Shown: piece by piece, positions 1 to 8,990 of the stretch
How the letters are laid out: each line of letters opens with the position of its first letter
How positions within the stretch are numbered: position 1 is the stretch's first letter
From: G965212025 sp965215765
GTDB lineage: Bacteria; Pseudomonadota; Gammaproteobacteria; Poriferisulfidales; Oxydemutatoraceae
NCBI GenBank assembly: GCA_965215765.1
Contig: OZ244118.1
Location: 992,001-1,056,000, forward strand
Length of the DNA stretch: 64,000 bases
Direction: 5' to 3'
The notes under the pieces: model-generated
What the model was told of the DNA's origin: nothing
Databases searched by the model: none
The model's input: only the letters and a program-made list of their open reading frames with translations
Position numbers and translations under genes: made by a program

Positions 1-557
1 CCGTAGCCGGAGCGGCTTCCGTAGGGACAGGCTATCCCTTCCGGGGTAAGGTGCTCGGTATCTTCAAGGCTTACGCGACTCGGGTGGGGAATGGACCTTT
101 TCCGACGGAGCTGCACGATCGCAATGGGGAAATGATGGCCACGCGTGGTTGTGAATTTGGTGCGACGACTGGACGGCCGCGGCGGTGTGGCTGGCTGGAT
201 CTGGTTGCTCTGCGCTATGCCGTGCGAGTCAATGGTGTGGACAAGCTGTGTCTGACGAAGCTTGACGTACTGGATGAGATGGAAGAAATCTTTGTTGCGA
301 CCGCTTATTCCGGAAAGAACCGACATGCAGGCTTATGGTTCTCTGGCAGTGAAAGTGACCTTAGTCCCGTTTACCAGCGTTTGCCGGGATGGAAATGCAG
401 TACTCGGGACATCCGACTCTATGACGCCCTGCCTGTTGAGGCGAAGCGCTACATAGAATTAGTGGAACAAGAGACTCAGGTTCCGGTGACACTCGTTGCC
501 AATGGACCGGGGCGTCATGAACTGATTTGTCGCGAAACAGTTGCCGGGGACTCGTGA
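1..557 (+). CDS. purA: Adenylosuccinate synthetase, C-terminal part (5' truncated by window edge)
   Basis: This is the end of the enzyme that joins IMP and aspartate, using GTP, in the first committed step of AMP synthesis in the cytoplasm. The reading frame is open from base 3 with no start, so the gene begins outside the window. Visible family blocks are the V-A-G-A-A-S-V-G run at the edge, KAYATRVGNGPFPTEL, the GATTGRPRRCGWLD segment, LTKLDVLD (guanine recognition) and a C-terminal pGW...LP..A..YI region ending in VTLVANGPGRHE. About 184 residues are seen of a usual ~430. It lies upstream of a tRNA-Leu and rnr-rlmB, an order seen in many gammaproteobacteria. No frameshift is visible and the identification is secure. 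Confidence 0.95.
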   Translation, partial: VAGAASVGTGYPFRGKVLGIFKAYATRVGNGPFPTELHDRNGEMMATRGCEFGATTGRPRRCGWLDLVALRYAVRVNGVDKLCLTKLDVLDEMEEIFVATAYSGKNRHAGLWFSGSESDLSPVYQRLPGWKCSTRDIRLYDALPVEAKRYIELVEQETQVPVTLVANGPGRHELICRETVAGDS

Positions 558-634
558 CAGTCTTTGGTGTTTGCCGCAGCATCTTGCGGGCAAATCAGGT
601 GGAGTCAAAACCAGCCACCGTTCATGAACCTCAG

Positions 635-722
635 TGGTGCCCAGGGCGAGACTTGAACTCGCACATCCGTTAAGGACACGGCGACCTGAACGCCGCGCGT
701 CTACCAATTCCGCCACCTGGGC
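635..722 (-). tRNA. tRNA-Leu (anticodon CAG)
   Basis: On the minus strand the 88 bases fold as a class II tRNA. The acceptor stem GCCCAGG pairs with CCTGGGC, the D-arm contains GGCGGAATTGGTAGACGC, and the anticodon stem CGGCG/CGCCG encloses the loop TTCAGGT with anticodon CAG. There is a long variable arm and the T-arm reads CGAGTTCAAGTCTCG. An encoded CCA end lies at 635-637. It reads leucine CTG codons. It sits convergent to purA, and a short GGTGG...CCACC inverted repeat at about 599-619 could end its transcript. Confidence 0.96.
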
Positions 723-965
723 TTTTGCCAAATCGTTCCATTATCACCGGAAATACAAGGGTTTCTCCGTCTGCAGTCAGCTACCACCCGTTCTCTGTGA
801 TGCCGCCGGCGATATTGGCTTTGATCGCCCCGCCAGCACCCGGTACAACTGCCAACTCCAGTCACTTCAATCGTAACAAAGAACCTGATCAGTACCTAGT
901 CTCTGCTACTATTACCCGGAATTCAAGCAACAGCAATGTGGCAGGATTTAACAGCTACGTCTCAT

Positions 966-1475
966 TCACTGGTTCGGGAAAACGTCAACAGCCTGTATGG
1001 CAGCTTTTCTGAACTTCAGCGGACTGTCAACATACCCGACAGGTTTCATGCCACCGCCTTTTCCATGGATGCTGAGCGTGCCGAAATCGAAAATACGCCC
1101 GATGATGCCTTGATCAATATGAAAACTTTCAACACCTGCATGATTCAACTCAAAAGTGTACCTGCTGATGAACCCGGTCTTGGCGATTGTGCGCCGGTTT
1201 GTGACGGCCAGTTCTGTCGACAACCTCTCAATAAAGGCGTTGACCAAAGAATAAACACCAAGAAGCGTGATACCAAATATCGTGCCCCAAATCAACTTGT
1301 CAGCGGGGCTGCTGACTGCTGTCCAAGTGCCAGCTCCGTTCCAGACCTCAATCCAGACCAGGAGCACCAGACCGGTCAGTACCAGCAATGTTCCCGGCGC
1401 GTAAATAATCCAGTGAATGGACGCGCTGTAGGTGACCTTTTCACCAGCTATCAGATTACTTTCGACGTATTTCAT
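966..1475 (-). CDS. Bacterial PH-domain (DUF304/YdbT-like) membrane protein
   Basis: A 169-residue integral membrane protein of the bacterial pleckstrin-homology (bPH2/DUF304) type. Two hydrophobic segments lie near residues 18-42 (HWIIYAPGTLLVLTGLVLLV) and 62-82 (LIWGTIFGITLLGVYSLVNA). The soluble part follows, with the family pattern LAVTNRRTIAKTGFISRYTFEL and an IFDFGTLSIHGKGG turn. The start at 1475 (MKYVESNL) was chosen because the open frame upstream codes for a polar, unconserved stretch. The role of these proteins is not established; some occur with membrane stress genes. It is divergent from rnr, and the ~150 bases between them presumably hold promoters for both. Confidence 0.75.
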   Translation of the reverse strand: MKYVESNLIAGEKVTYSASIHWIIYAPGTLLVLTGLVLLVWIEVWNGAGTWTAVSSPADKLIWGTIFGITLLGVYSLVNAFIERLSTELAVTNRRTIAKTGFISRYTFELNHAGVESFHIDQGIIGRIFDFGTLSIHGKGGGMKPVGYVDSPLKFRKAAIQAVDVFPNQ

Positions 1476-1624
1476 TGCTCTTGTGGTATGCACCGTGAGT
1501 ATATGCGTGTCGGTGCCGAATGAGTAGCAGGGGCTTTGGTTTTGTGGCAGTTTAATTCCTGGATTGTGAATCATTTCCGGGTATATGGTCGCTTGCTCCG
1601 AGTCGACAACTCGTTTTTCGGGGC

Positions 1625-3580
1625 GTGTCTTTGAAGCACACAGACTCATCGGGTTGGTGCAGGGGGGAGCTGACTCTTGATCGTTCTGGCAAGGTCTTTT
1701 TTCGTGCAGCTGACCACGAAGCCGATTTGATTCCGGTCTCTGTCAGGCTTTCCAGAGCTTTGTTGAAAAGCGACAAGGTTTTGGCCAAATTGGATTTCGG
1801 GAAACAGGAGTTGCCTAAGCTGGTGGATCTGAAGCTTGAATCCCGGGCACTGGATTTCGTGGGCGTGTATGCAGGAAAAGGTGTTGTGAAACCCCTTTAC
1901 AAAATCAACGTGCCAGAAATGGGAGTCGTTTTCCGTGGCGATCTGAATCCGCGAACAGGTGATGCGGTTCTTGTTCACGCTGCCACTGCCAGACATCGTG
2001 ACGACAAGCCAGGTGGGGAAGTGGTGGAGATCCTCGGTGACCGGACAACGGTGAGTAGCGAGGTTGAAGCGGCACTCCACGCTTATGGCATAGCGCATGT
2101 TTGGAAAGACCAAGTGTTGCACGAGGCGGAGCTTGCTGCAAAGCGCAAAGACCCGCTGGGTAACCGTGTGGATCTGCAGAAAATGAACTTCGTGACGATT
2201 GACGGTGAAGACGCCAGAGACTTCGATGACGCGTTTTACTGTGAAAAAAGCAAAAGTGGCTGGACTCTCTGGGTGGCCATCGCCGACGTAGCGAGTTACG
2301 TGAAACACGGGTCTGATCTGGACGAAGACGCAGCGCAACGTGGAAATTCCGTGTATTTTCCGGGGCAAGTTGTGCCGATGCTACCGGAAATTTTATCCGA
2401 CCAACACTGCTCTTTACGTCCGAAAGTAAAACGCCGGGTATTGGTTTGCCGGATGGATATTACCGCTACAGGAGTCCTGCAAGATTATTCCTTTCTGGCG
2501 GCACTGATTTGTTCAAAAGCTCGTCTGAATTACACGCAGGTGGGTCTGTATCTCCAAGGGTCTGAGCCGTTGGCCACCGCCAGCAAAGAGGTCGCCAGGA
2601 TGGTGCGAACGGCGTATGGTTTATACAAAAAACTGGCGGTGGTGCGTGACCAAAGGTCTGCGCTGCAGTTTGATACAGTGGAGACGAAAATCTGGTTTGA
2701 CCGCGAAGGAAAATTCAAAACGATTACGCCGGTGACGCGTAATGATGCACATCGCTTGATCGAAGAATTCATGATCTTGGCGAATGTCAGTGCCGCGCTC
2801 TTTTTGGCTGAAGCGAAACAATCCTTGCTTTACCGCGCGCACCTAGGGCTGAAGAAAGATGCAGCGGGAAAGCTGAAAGATTTTTTCCAGCTTCGTGGTT
2901 TGACTTTTCACGGGACGACAGCAAAGGAAATTTCCATGCTTTTGAAGGAAGCGGTGGGTCGTGATGACGAGACGATCATTCAGATGTTCCTGCTGCGCAA
3001 CATGGCTCGCGCCGCGTACCAGCCTGAGCAGGAGGCTCATTTTGGCCTGGCACTCGACAACTACACGCATTTCACCTCTCCCATTCGGCGTTATCCGGAT
3101 TTATTGGTGCACCGTGCCATTCATCGGGTGCTGGGTGGCGGTGGGGCGTTTTTCCGGCAGAGCGCAGAGGATCTCAAGGCGGTTGGTGCACATTGTTCAG
3201 CGACTGAAAAAACTGCTGAAGAGGCGTCGAGGAGCGTGGAAAATTTTTTCAAGTGCCTGAACCTGTCCAGCCATGTCGGGAAATGTTTCCCGGGTCTGGT
3301 TTCGGGAGTACAGCCCTTCGGACTTTTTGTGGAGATCCAGGGTTTTTATGTGGATGGCTTGTTGCATATTAACTGTTTGCCGCGTGACAGTTATTCTTTT
3401 GATGAGGCGGCACACAGCTTGCGTGGCTTTCATAGAGGCACTGCTTACAATTTGGGACAACAGCTACAGGTCGTGGTCGCGGCTGTTAATCCTGAGGAAC
3501 GCAAAGTGGAACTCACGTTGGAGGGCGTCAAGAAGCGTCTCCGGAGATCGGGTTTCAAGCGGCGTCGGAAGTTCCGATGA
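1625..3580 (+). CDS. rnr: Exoribonuclease R (RNase II/R family), short form
   Basis: A processive 3'-5' exoribonuclease that degrades structured RNA and rRNA fragments. Residues ~10-150 carry OB/cold-shock-like RNA-binding segments. The RNB catalytic domain follows, with the metal-binding motif TIDGEDARDFDDAF (near residue 192) and SVYFPGQVVPMLPEILS, and the family signature HFTSPIRRYPDLLVHR. A C-terminal S1 domain (GLVSGVQPFGLFVEI) ends in a basic tail. At 651 residues it is much shorter than typical RNase R (about 800-900); the N-terminal winged-helix region appears to be absent. The start is GTG at 1625, since an in-frame stop lies at 1553. The stop overlaps the rlmB start by four bases, so the two are co-translated. 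Confidence 0.92.
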   Translation: MSLKHTDSSGWCRGELTLDRSGKVFFRAADHEADLIPVSVRLSRALLKSDKVLAKLDFGKQELPKLVDLKLESRALDFVGVYAGKGVVKPLYKINVPEMGVVFRGDLNPRTGDAVLVHAATARHRDDKPGGEVVEILGDRTTVSSEVEAALHAYGIAHVWKDQVLHEAELAAKRKDPLGNRVDLQKMNFVTIDGEDARDFDDAFYCEKSKSGWTLWVAIADVASYVKHGSDLDEDAAQRGNSVYFPGQVVPMLPEILSDQHCSLRPKVKRRVLVCRMDITATGVLQDYSFLAALICSKARLNYTQVGLYLQGSEPLATASKEVARMVRTAYGLYKKLAVVRDQRSALQFDTVETKIWFDREGKFKTITPVTRNDAHRLIEEFMILANVSAALFLAEAKQSLLYRAHLGLKKDAAGKLKDFFQLRGLTFHGTTAKEISMLLKEAVGRDDETIIQMFLLRNMARAAYQPEQEAHFGLALDNYTHFTSPIRRYPDLLVHRAIHRVLGGGGAFFRQSAEDLKAVGAHCSATEKTAEEASRSVENFFKCLNLSSHVGKCFPGLVSGVQPFGLFVEIQGFYVDGLLHINCLPRDSYSFDEAAHSLRGFHRGTAYNLGQQLQVVVAAVNPEERKVELTLEGVKKRLRRSGFKRRRKFR

Positions 3581-4335
3581 AACTGGCTTTTGGCGGAATC
3601 AACAGCGTCCTGTCTGCCCTGCGCGCAAAGCCTGAAGAAATTCAGGAAGCGTGGATTGCCCGGAATGTGAAAGGGGAAAGGGTCGCATCAATACGAATGG
3701 AGGCGATGGCTGCCAAAGTTCAGCTGCGGATCAAGAGTCGCGCAGAACTTGACAAAGCGGCGGGGCACAAAAGCCACCAAGGGGTTCTTTGCTGGTGCGA
3801 ACCGCCGGCAGGCCTTCCCGAAAAAGCCTTGTTGGGGCGTTGCGAGACCTCAAAACCTGCGGGGCTGTTGGTTCTTGAAGGCGTGACCGATCCGCGCAAC
3901 CTTGGTGCCTGCCTCCGGTCGGCAGAAGCTTGCGGTGCGACAGCAGTAGTGGTTCCGTCGGCAAGGTCAGTTTGGCTGACGCCTGCGGCAGTGCGAGTTG
4001 CGGCGGGCTCAGCGCACAGAATGCCGTTGGTCAGGGCGAAAAATCTGGCAAGAATGATTCGGCAGCTTAAGGAATCCGGGGTCTGTGTGGTGGGGTTGCA
4101 CCCGGCAGCCGAGCGTAGCCTTTATGAGTTTGACTGTCGGCGCTCCGTCGCTTTTGTTCTGGGATCCGAAGGGGACGGGATGCGCAGATTGACTGCGGAG
4201 CTTTGCGACTACCATGTTTCTGTGCCGATGTATGGCGAGGTAGAAAGCTTGAATGTTTCGGTTACAGCCGCCTTGTGCATGTATGAAATGTGTCGCCAAA
4301 GAGGCTGGCAGCGCACCGAAAAAGCTGGCGGATGA
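3577..4335 (+). CDS. rlmB: 23S rRNA (guanosine-2'-O-)-methyltransferase RlmB (SpoU/TrmH family)
   Basis: A SAM-dependent 2'-O-methyltransferase of the SPOUT class. In gammaproteobacteria RlmB modifies G2251 in the 23S rRNA P loop. The N-terminal ~90 residues form the substrate-binding domain. The catalytic part shows motif 1 (LEGVTDPRNLGACLRSAEACGA), motif 2 (FVLGSEGDGMRRL) and motif 3 (VPMYGEVESLNVSVTAALCMYE), which build the trefoil knot. The length (252) is normal. The ATG lies inside the last codons of rnr (ATGA overlap), and rnr-rlmB is a classical gammaproteobacterial pair. Confidence 0.93.
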   Translation: MKLAFGGINSVLSALRAKPEEIQEAWIARNVKGERVASIRMEAMAAKVQLRIKSRAELDKAAGHKSHQGVLCWCEPPAGLPEKALLGRCETSKPAGLLVLEGVTDPRNLGACLRSAEACGATAVVVPSARSVWLTPAAVRVAAGSAHRMPLVRAKNLARMIRQLKESGVCVVGLHPAAERSLYEFDCRRSVAFVLGSEGDGMRRLTAELCDYHVSVPMYGEVESLNVSVTAALCMYEMCRQRGWQRTEKAGG

Positions 4336-4424
4336 CGCTCTAATGAGCCGGACAGGCAGAGACTGACTCGTCGGTGCTCAAGGCTGGGATCTTGCCCGCC
4401 TTTTGTTCTTGTTGTACGGCGGTG

Positions 4425-5342
4425 TTACTCCGGCTTGCCGTGGCTGTCGCCATCGCCTGTTGAAGCACTGGTGTCCAGGCTGGCGATGGCTTCTCCCATT
4501 TTTATTGGCATCCCGTTACTGACTGTTGGTAAATGCGAAATATCGGGGTTGCCGAACAGGCAGATAACGGTGGAACCCAGGTTGAATCTCCCCATTTCTT
4601 CTCCCCGTTTCAAGTAAACATCGTCTTTCTGCTGTCCATAAAGGCTATGCGAAACCTGCATGTTCACAGGGGTGACCAGACCAGACCAGACCGTTTCCAT
4701 GGATGCCACGCCAATGGCACCGATCATAATGACGGCAAGAGGACCCATGTTGGTGTCGAAAATGGCAATGACGCGCTCGTTTCGTGTATACAGATTTTTG
4801 ATCGCGTGGGTGCCATATTCCTGCACGCTGAACAGACGGCCGGGTACATGAATCATGGTTTTTAACCTGCCTTCAACCGGCATGTGTACCCGGTGGTAAT
4901 CACCCGGCGACAAATAAATAGTGTGATAGCTGCCGCCATTAAAAGTTGCGGCATGCTCTTGCGACCCGGCAAAAAGATCTTGCAGAGAGTAAAACCTTCC
5001 CTTGGCCTGAAACAGATCGCCATTTTCAATCTTTCCATGCGCCAACAAGTACCCGTCACATGCCGCACTCACCGACAAGGGATCGGTGGATATTTCTCTT
5101 GCGCCAGGTTTCAGGGAGCGGGTAAAAAATTCGTTGAAACTGCGATAGCTTTCCGGATCAGGATAGATAGCCTCGCTCATGTCGACTCCCAGAAGGAATA
5201 TATACAGCTTGATCAGAGGATCCTTCAACGGTGTTTCCAGACGCGACAGACGGTATATCAGCCTGGTTATGAAATGGTGTGGTAAAAGATACAGAACCCC
5301 GATCTTTATTTTCTCCCAAACAGTTATTCTTTCTGTTTCCAC
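4425..5342 (-). CDS. psd: Phosphatidylserine decarboxylase proenzyme
   Basis: A pyruvoyl-dependent membrane enzyme that makes phosphatidylethanolamine from phosphatidylserine. The family hallmarks are all visible: YRSFNEFFTRSLKPGAR, YLSPGDYHRVHMP, RNERVIAIFDT, IETVW-like VASMETVW, and the autocleavage site LGST within GRFNLGSTVICLFG, where the serine becomes the pyruvoyl group. The length of 305 is close to the E. coli enzyme (322). The start is a GTG at 5342; the reading frame from there aligns with the family N-terminus (IKIGVLYLLPHHFITRL), while the first internal ATG would remove it. It is divergently transcribed from aroC across 111 bases. Confidence 0.95.
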   Translation of the reverse strand: METERITVWEKIKIGVLYLLPHHFITRLIYRLSRLETPLKDPLIKLYIFLLGVDMSEAIYPDPESYRSFNEFFTRSLKPGAREISTDPLSVSAACDGYLLAHGKIENGDLFQAKGRFYSLQDLFAGSQEHAATFNGGSYHTIYLSPGDYHRVHMPVEGRLKTMIHVPGRLFSVQEYGTHAIKNLYTRNERVIAIFDTNMGPLAVIMIGAIGVASMETVWSGLVTPVNMQVSHSLYGQQKDDVYLKRGEEMGRFNLGSTVICLFGNPDISHLPTVSNGMPIKMGEAIASLDTSASTGDGDSHGKPE

Positions 5343-5453
5343 TTGCTTTTGTTTCCCGGGTTATGGCAACTGCCAAGCGCGTTGCCGACTGCGTACTATA
5401 GCAGATGGTGACTGTGAAAATCGGGCACTTGCTGCCTTTGCTACAATGCGAGT

Positions 5454-6530
5454 ATGTCTGGAAACACATTTGGAAAACTCTTCAGATTGACGAGTTGCGG
5501 GGAGAGTCACGGGCCAGCATTGCTGGGCATAGTTGACGGCTGTCCGCCCGGTATGTCTTTGCAGGAAAGTGACATCCAGAAGGAGCTGGATCGCCGTCGC
5601 CCTGGGGCCAACAAGTTCACTTCGCAGCGGCGCGAGCCAGACACAGTACGCATTGTTTCCGGTGTGTTTGAAGGAAAAACCACCGGCACACCCATCGGCC
5701 TTGTCATCGAGAATATCGACAGCCGCAGCAAAGACTACACGGACATTAAAGACAAGTTTCGTCCCGGGCACGCTGATTATAGCTACATGCAAAAATATGG
5801 TTTGCGCGACTATCGCGGAGGCGGCCGGTCTTCGGCGCGCGAAACCGCGATACGGGTTGCCGGAGGCGCCATTGCCTCGAAGTTTCTTCGCGAGCGGTGC
5901 GGAATTGAAATCAGCGCTTGCGTGATTCAGATTGGACCGCATTGCTGCACTCGTATGGACTGGGACGAAGCGAAAAAAAACCCCTTTTCTTTTCCTGATT
6001 CAGCTCTATTGCCAGTCTTGGAAGCGTATTTCAAATCTTTGCTACGCGAAGGGGACTCCTGCGGTGCTTTGGTGCGGGTGCGAGCCACAGGCACGATGCC
6101 GGGTCTGGGAGACCCCGTTTTTGATCGCCTGGATGCGGCGATCGCGTACGCGATGATGGGAATCAACGCCGTCAAGTCTGTGGGGATTGGTAGTGGCCAG
6201 GACTGCGTCGCCCAAAGAGGCAGCACACACCGTGATGAAATCACTTCTGAAGGTTTTCTCAGCAACAACGCCGGTGGCATTCTGGGCGGCATCTCGACCG
6301 GGCAGGACGTGGTCGCTGATGTTGCGTTTAAACCAACGTCCAGCATTCGTTTGCCAGGTCGCACAATTGATGTCCACGGCCACGAAACCGAAATATCCGT
6401 GAAAGGTCGACACGATCCCTGTGTGGGCTTGCGGGCAGTGCCCATTGTGGAAGCCATGCTGGCACTGGTGTTGCTTGACTCCCTGATCTGCCATACCGGA
6501 CAAAATAAAATCAGTGTAGGCACGGACTGA
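5454..6530 (+). CDS. aroC: Chorismate synthase
   Basis: This enzyme converts 5-enolpyruvylshikimate-3-phosphate to chorismate, the last common step toward aromatic amino acids, folate and ubiquinone, using reduced FMN. The start GKLFRLTSCGESHGPALLG, the GGGRSSARETAIRVA phosphate/FMN loop near residue 125, the SVGIGSG and NNAGGILGGISTGQ blocks, and the R-H-D-P-C catalytic segment (KGRHDPCVGLRAVPI) all match. The length of 358 is normal. It begins at ATG 5454 and ends four bases before the next gene, so the MFS transporter is probably co-transcribed. Confidence 0.97.
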   Translation: MSGNTFGKLFRLTSCGESHGPALLGIVDGCPPGMSLQESDIQKELDRRRPGANKFTSQRREPDTVRIVSGVFEGKTTGTPIGLVIENIDSRSKDYTDIKDKFRPGHADYSYMQKYGLRDYRGGGRSSARETAIRVAGGAIASKFLRERCGIEISACVIQIGPHCCTRMDWDEAKKNPFSFPDSALLPVLEAYFKSLLREGDSCGALVRVRATGTMPGLGDPVFDRLDAAIAYAMMGINAVKSVGIGSGQDCVAQRGSTHRDEITSEGFLSNNAGGILGGISTGQDVVADVAFKPTSSIRLPGRTIDVHGHETEISVKGRHDPCVGLRAVPIVEAMLALVLLDSLICHTGQNKISVGTD

Positions 6531-6533
6531 AGC

Positions 6534-7691
6534 GTGCGAATTTCGCGTCCGGCTGACTCGGGTTCGAGCTTCAGACTTTCCGTATCCTACTTTGTTCTTT
6601 TTTCCGTCCTGGGCGCGTACCTCCCTTTCTGGGCTCCGTATCTGCGCTCGCTCGGATTTTCACCGGCGGAAATCGGCGAACTGTTGGCAGTTGTCTTGCT
6701 GACTCGCATTGTCGCCCCCTATATATGGGGGCGTTTTGCCGATCGGAGTGGGCTGGTCATTGGGATCATACGCCTGGGGATCGGAATGAGTTGCGTCTTT
6801 TCTGCTCTGCTGACTTATTACCAGGATTATTTCTGGATGGCCGTCATTCTCTTTTTGTTCAGTTTCTTTTATCACGCGATCCTGCCGTTGCTGGAAGCCG
6901 TCACCATGAGCTTTCTGGGCAAGAAAAAAGAACGCTACAGCACAATCCGGGTGTGGGGTTCGGTGGGATTTATCGTCTGTTCGCTGGCTTTGGCACCGTT
7001 GTTTCAGTATTACGGACTACAGCTTTTGCCTTGGGTAATCAGTATTTTGCTGTTGCTGCTTTTTGCGACCTCATTTCTGGTTAGCGAAAAGCCGGTTGTC
7101 ATCAGCAGGGAAACGCAACTCAAGCAGTTTCGCCTGTGGCAGCCGAAAATTATATGCCTGCTGGCGCTTACTGCGCTCATGCAGTTTTCTCATGGACCCT
7201 ACTATGCCTTCTTCAGCATCTATTTGGCTGACAATGGTTACGGCGAGATCCTGATCGGGGTTTTGTGGGCTTTGGGTGTGCTGGCAGAAATTGTGATTTT
7301 TATGTTCATGCCGCGGCTGCTACCGCGTTTCGGGGCCACCACTTTGCTGCTAACCAGCTTTGTTGCTGCGTCATTGCGTTGGCTGATAATCGGTTTTTTC
7401 CCGCAATTTTTATCTGCGCTGGTGGTGGCTCAGCTTCTCCACGCCGCCACTTACGGTTTGTATCATGCGGCAGCCTTGCGCCTGGTGCATCAGTTTTTCC
7501 CTGAGTCCTTAACGGGTAGAGGGCATGCCCTATATTCGAGTACCAGTTTTGGCATTGGGGGATCTTTGGGATTGTTTCTGTCCGGAGTCGCATGGGAGAG
7601 TCTGGGGAGCACCTTGATTTTTTCTCTGGCCGCACTGACGACCTTGTTGGGGGCGTTTGTCAGTACCCAGCTACGCAGATGGGAGGAATGA
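6534..7691 (+). CDS. MFS transporter of the phenylpropionate-transporter-like family (MFS_1_like)
   Basis: A 385-residue major facilitator protein with about twelve hydrophobic helices. It opens with FRLSVSYFVLFSVLGAYLPFWAPYLRS and contains the conserved loop GRFADRSG after helix 2, as in the HcaT/YcaD-like MFS branch (PF12832). The central SEKPV linker divides the two halves. The substrate is unknown; members have been annotated as 3-phenylpropionate permeases, but few are tested. The start is GTG at 6534, three bases after the aroC stop, which implies read-through in an aroC operon. No odd features are seen. Confidence 0.85.
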   Translation: MRISRPADSGSSFRLSVSYFVLFSVLGAYLPFWAPYLRSLGFSPAEIGELLAVVLLTRIVAPYIWGRFADRSGLVIGIIRLGIGMSCVFSALLTYYQDYFWMAVILFLFSFFYHAILPLLEAVTMSFLGKKKERYSTIRVWGSVGFIVCSLALAPLFQYYGLQLLPWVISILLLLLFATSFLVSEKPVVISRETQLKQFRLWQPKIICLLALTALMQFSHGPYYAFFSIYLADNGYGEILIGVLWALGVLAEIVIFMFMPRLLPRFGATTLLLTSFVAASLRWLIIGFFPQFLSALVVAQLLHAATYGLYHAAALRLVHQFFPESLTGRGHALYSSTSFGIGGSLGLFLSGVAWESLGSTLIFSLAALTTLLGAFVSTQLRRWEE

Positions 7692-7792
7692 ATGGCTTTG
7701 GTGTTTTGTTGGCGTCGGCGCGCGACTTCATTGGCCAGCCGTGTGGCTTGTAGTTGGAGGAGTGACTTTGCGGGCGGTCACAATGAGGTGTA

Positions 7793-8545
7793 ATGGATCT
7801 GGTTCTTTTTGACCTGGACAACACTCTGCTGTGTGGAGACAGTGACTTTGAGTGGGGTCGCTACGTCGTTGAAAAGGGTCTGGTGTCCGGAGATGAATAC
7901 CAGCTGGAAAACCAGCGGTTTTTTCAGGAATACCAGGTCGGGACTTTAGATCCTCAGGTCTACCTGGAATTTGTTTTAAAACCTCTTGCCAAGCACGATA
8001 TGCAGAAGTTGCTAGCCGCGCGAGCACTTTTCTTTGCTGAAAGAATCCTCCCGCTGGTCGGGCAAAAAGCTTTGGATCTGATCAAGAGCCACAAACAGGC
8101 GGGGAACCTGGTGGTCGTGATTACTGCGACAAACCGCTTCATTACGGAATTTGTTTTCTCGTGTTTCAACGTGGATGCGCTGATTGCCCCAGAGCCCGAA
8201 ATTGTCAACGGTCGTTTTACCGGGCGCACGGTTTCCATACCGTGTTTTGGGCCAAGCAAAGTGTCCAGCCTGAAGAATTGGTTGGCTAAAGAACGCCCCA
8301 GTTATGAGCGTTCCTGGTTTTACAGCGACTCTATTAACGACTTGCCGTTGCTGGAATGGGTCGACAACCCCATCGTGGTGAATGGCGACCCAAAGCTGCT
8401 TCGTGTGGCAATCCAGCGCGGTTGGCAGCAACTGGACTTATGTAAGCCAACCCTTTCGGCTGTTGATGATCCTCAGTCCTCCCATGGTGAGAAACCGAAA
8501 GAATTTCGAAAGCGCTCCGAGAACTCCTCAGGCGTGAAGGAATAA
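7793..8545 (+). CDS. HAD-superfamily IB hydrolase (SerB-like) with a C-terminus replaced by duplicated DNA
   Basis: A cytoplasmic HAD phosphatase of subfamily IB, related to phosphoserine phosphatase. Motif I is FDLDNTLL with aspartates at residues 8 and 10, motif II is VITATN, and motif III/IV is FYSDSINDLPLLEWV; a K precedes it in GPSKVSSL. The start ATG 7793 follows a GAGG ribosome site. The family body ends near residue 220 (AIQRGWQQLDLC). The last ~28 residues (from VDDPQSSHGE onward) are translated from a duplicated copy of the antisense strand of the neighbouring kinase 3' end, so the native C-terminus has been overwritten. The catalytic core is intact and the physiological substrate is unknown. 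Confidence 0.88.
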   Translation: MDLVLFDLDNTLLCGDSDFEWGRYVVEKGLVSGDEYQLENQRFFQEYQVGTLDPQVYLEFVLKPLAKHDMQKLLAARALFFAERILPLVGQKALDLIKSHKQAGNLVVVITATNRFITEFVFSCFNVDALIAPEPEIVNGRFTGRTVSIPCFGPSKVSSLKNWLAKERPSYERSWFYSDSINDLPLLEWVDNPIVVNGDPKLLRVAIQRGWQQLDLCKPTLSAVDDPQSSHGEKPKEFRKRSENSSGVKE

Positions 8546-8990
8546 CTTTGTGTGCCGGACTGCTCCACGTTCAAGGTTCCCATAAGGGAGGCAATCCGCC
8601 CCGCTGTTTCCCAATCCAGCTTGTGCAGCAATCCAAAAATCAGACCCGCGCGGTGTGCGTCTTGGCAACCCGTTGGGTCGACTATCCTGTGAGGCGCAGC
8701 AGTTGGTATGTGAAGTCCCTTGTCGGCTGTCGATGATCCTCAGTCCTCCCATGGTGAGAAACCGAAAGAATTTCGAAAGCGCTCCGAGAACTCCTCAGGC
8801 GTGAAGGAATAACTTTGTGTGCCGGACTGCTCCACGTTCAAGGTTCCCATAAGGGAGGCAATCCGCCCCGCTGTTTCCCAATCCAGCTTGTGCAGCAATC
8901 CAAAAATCAGACCCGCGCGGTGTGCGTCTCCGCAACCCGTTGGGTCGACTATCCTGTGAGGCGCAGCAACCGGTACGTGAAATTCCTCGT
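8457..8990. repeat. 267-base tandem direct repeat (two copies) at the 3' end of the PfkB kinase gene
   Basis: Copy A runs from 8457 to 8723 and copy B from 8724 to 8990. They are nearly identical over 89 codons' length and start with CGGCTGTTGATGATCC / CGGCTGTCGATGATCC. Copy B is the genuine 3' end of the kinase gene. Copy A is an extra fragment lying between the convergent HAD gene and the kinase, and the HAD reading frame now terminates inside it. The few differences cluster at the end of the unit, so the event is fairly recent. Confidence 0.92.
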
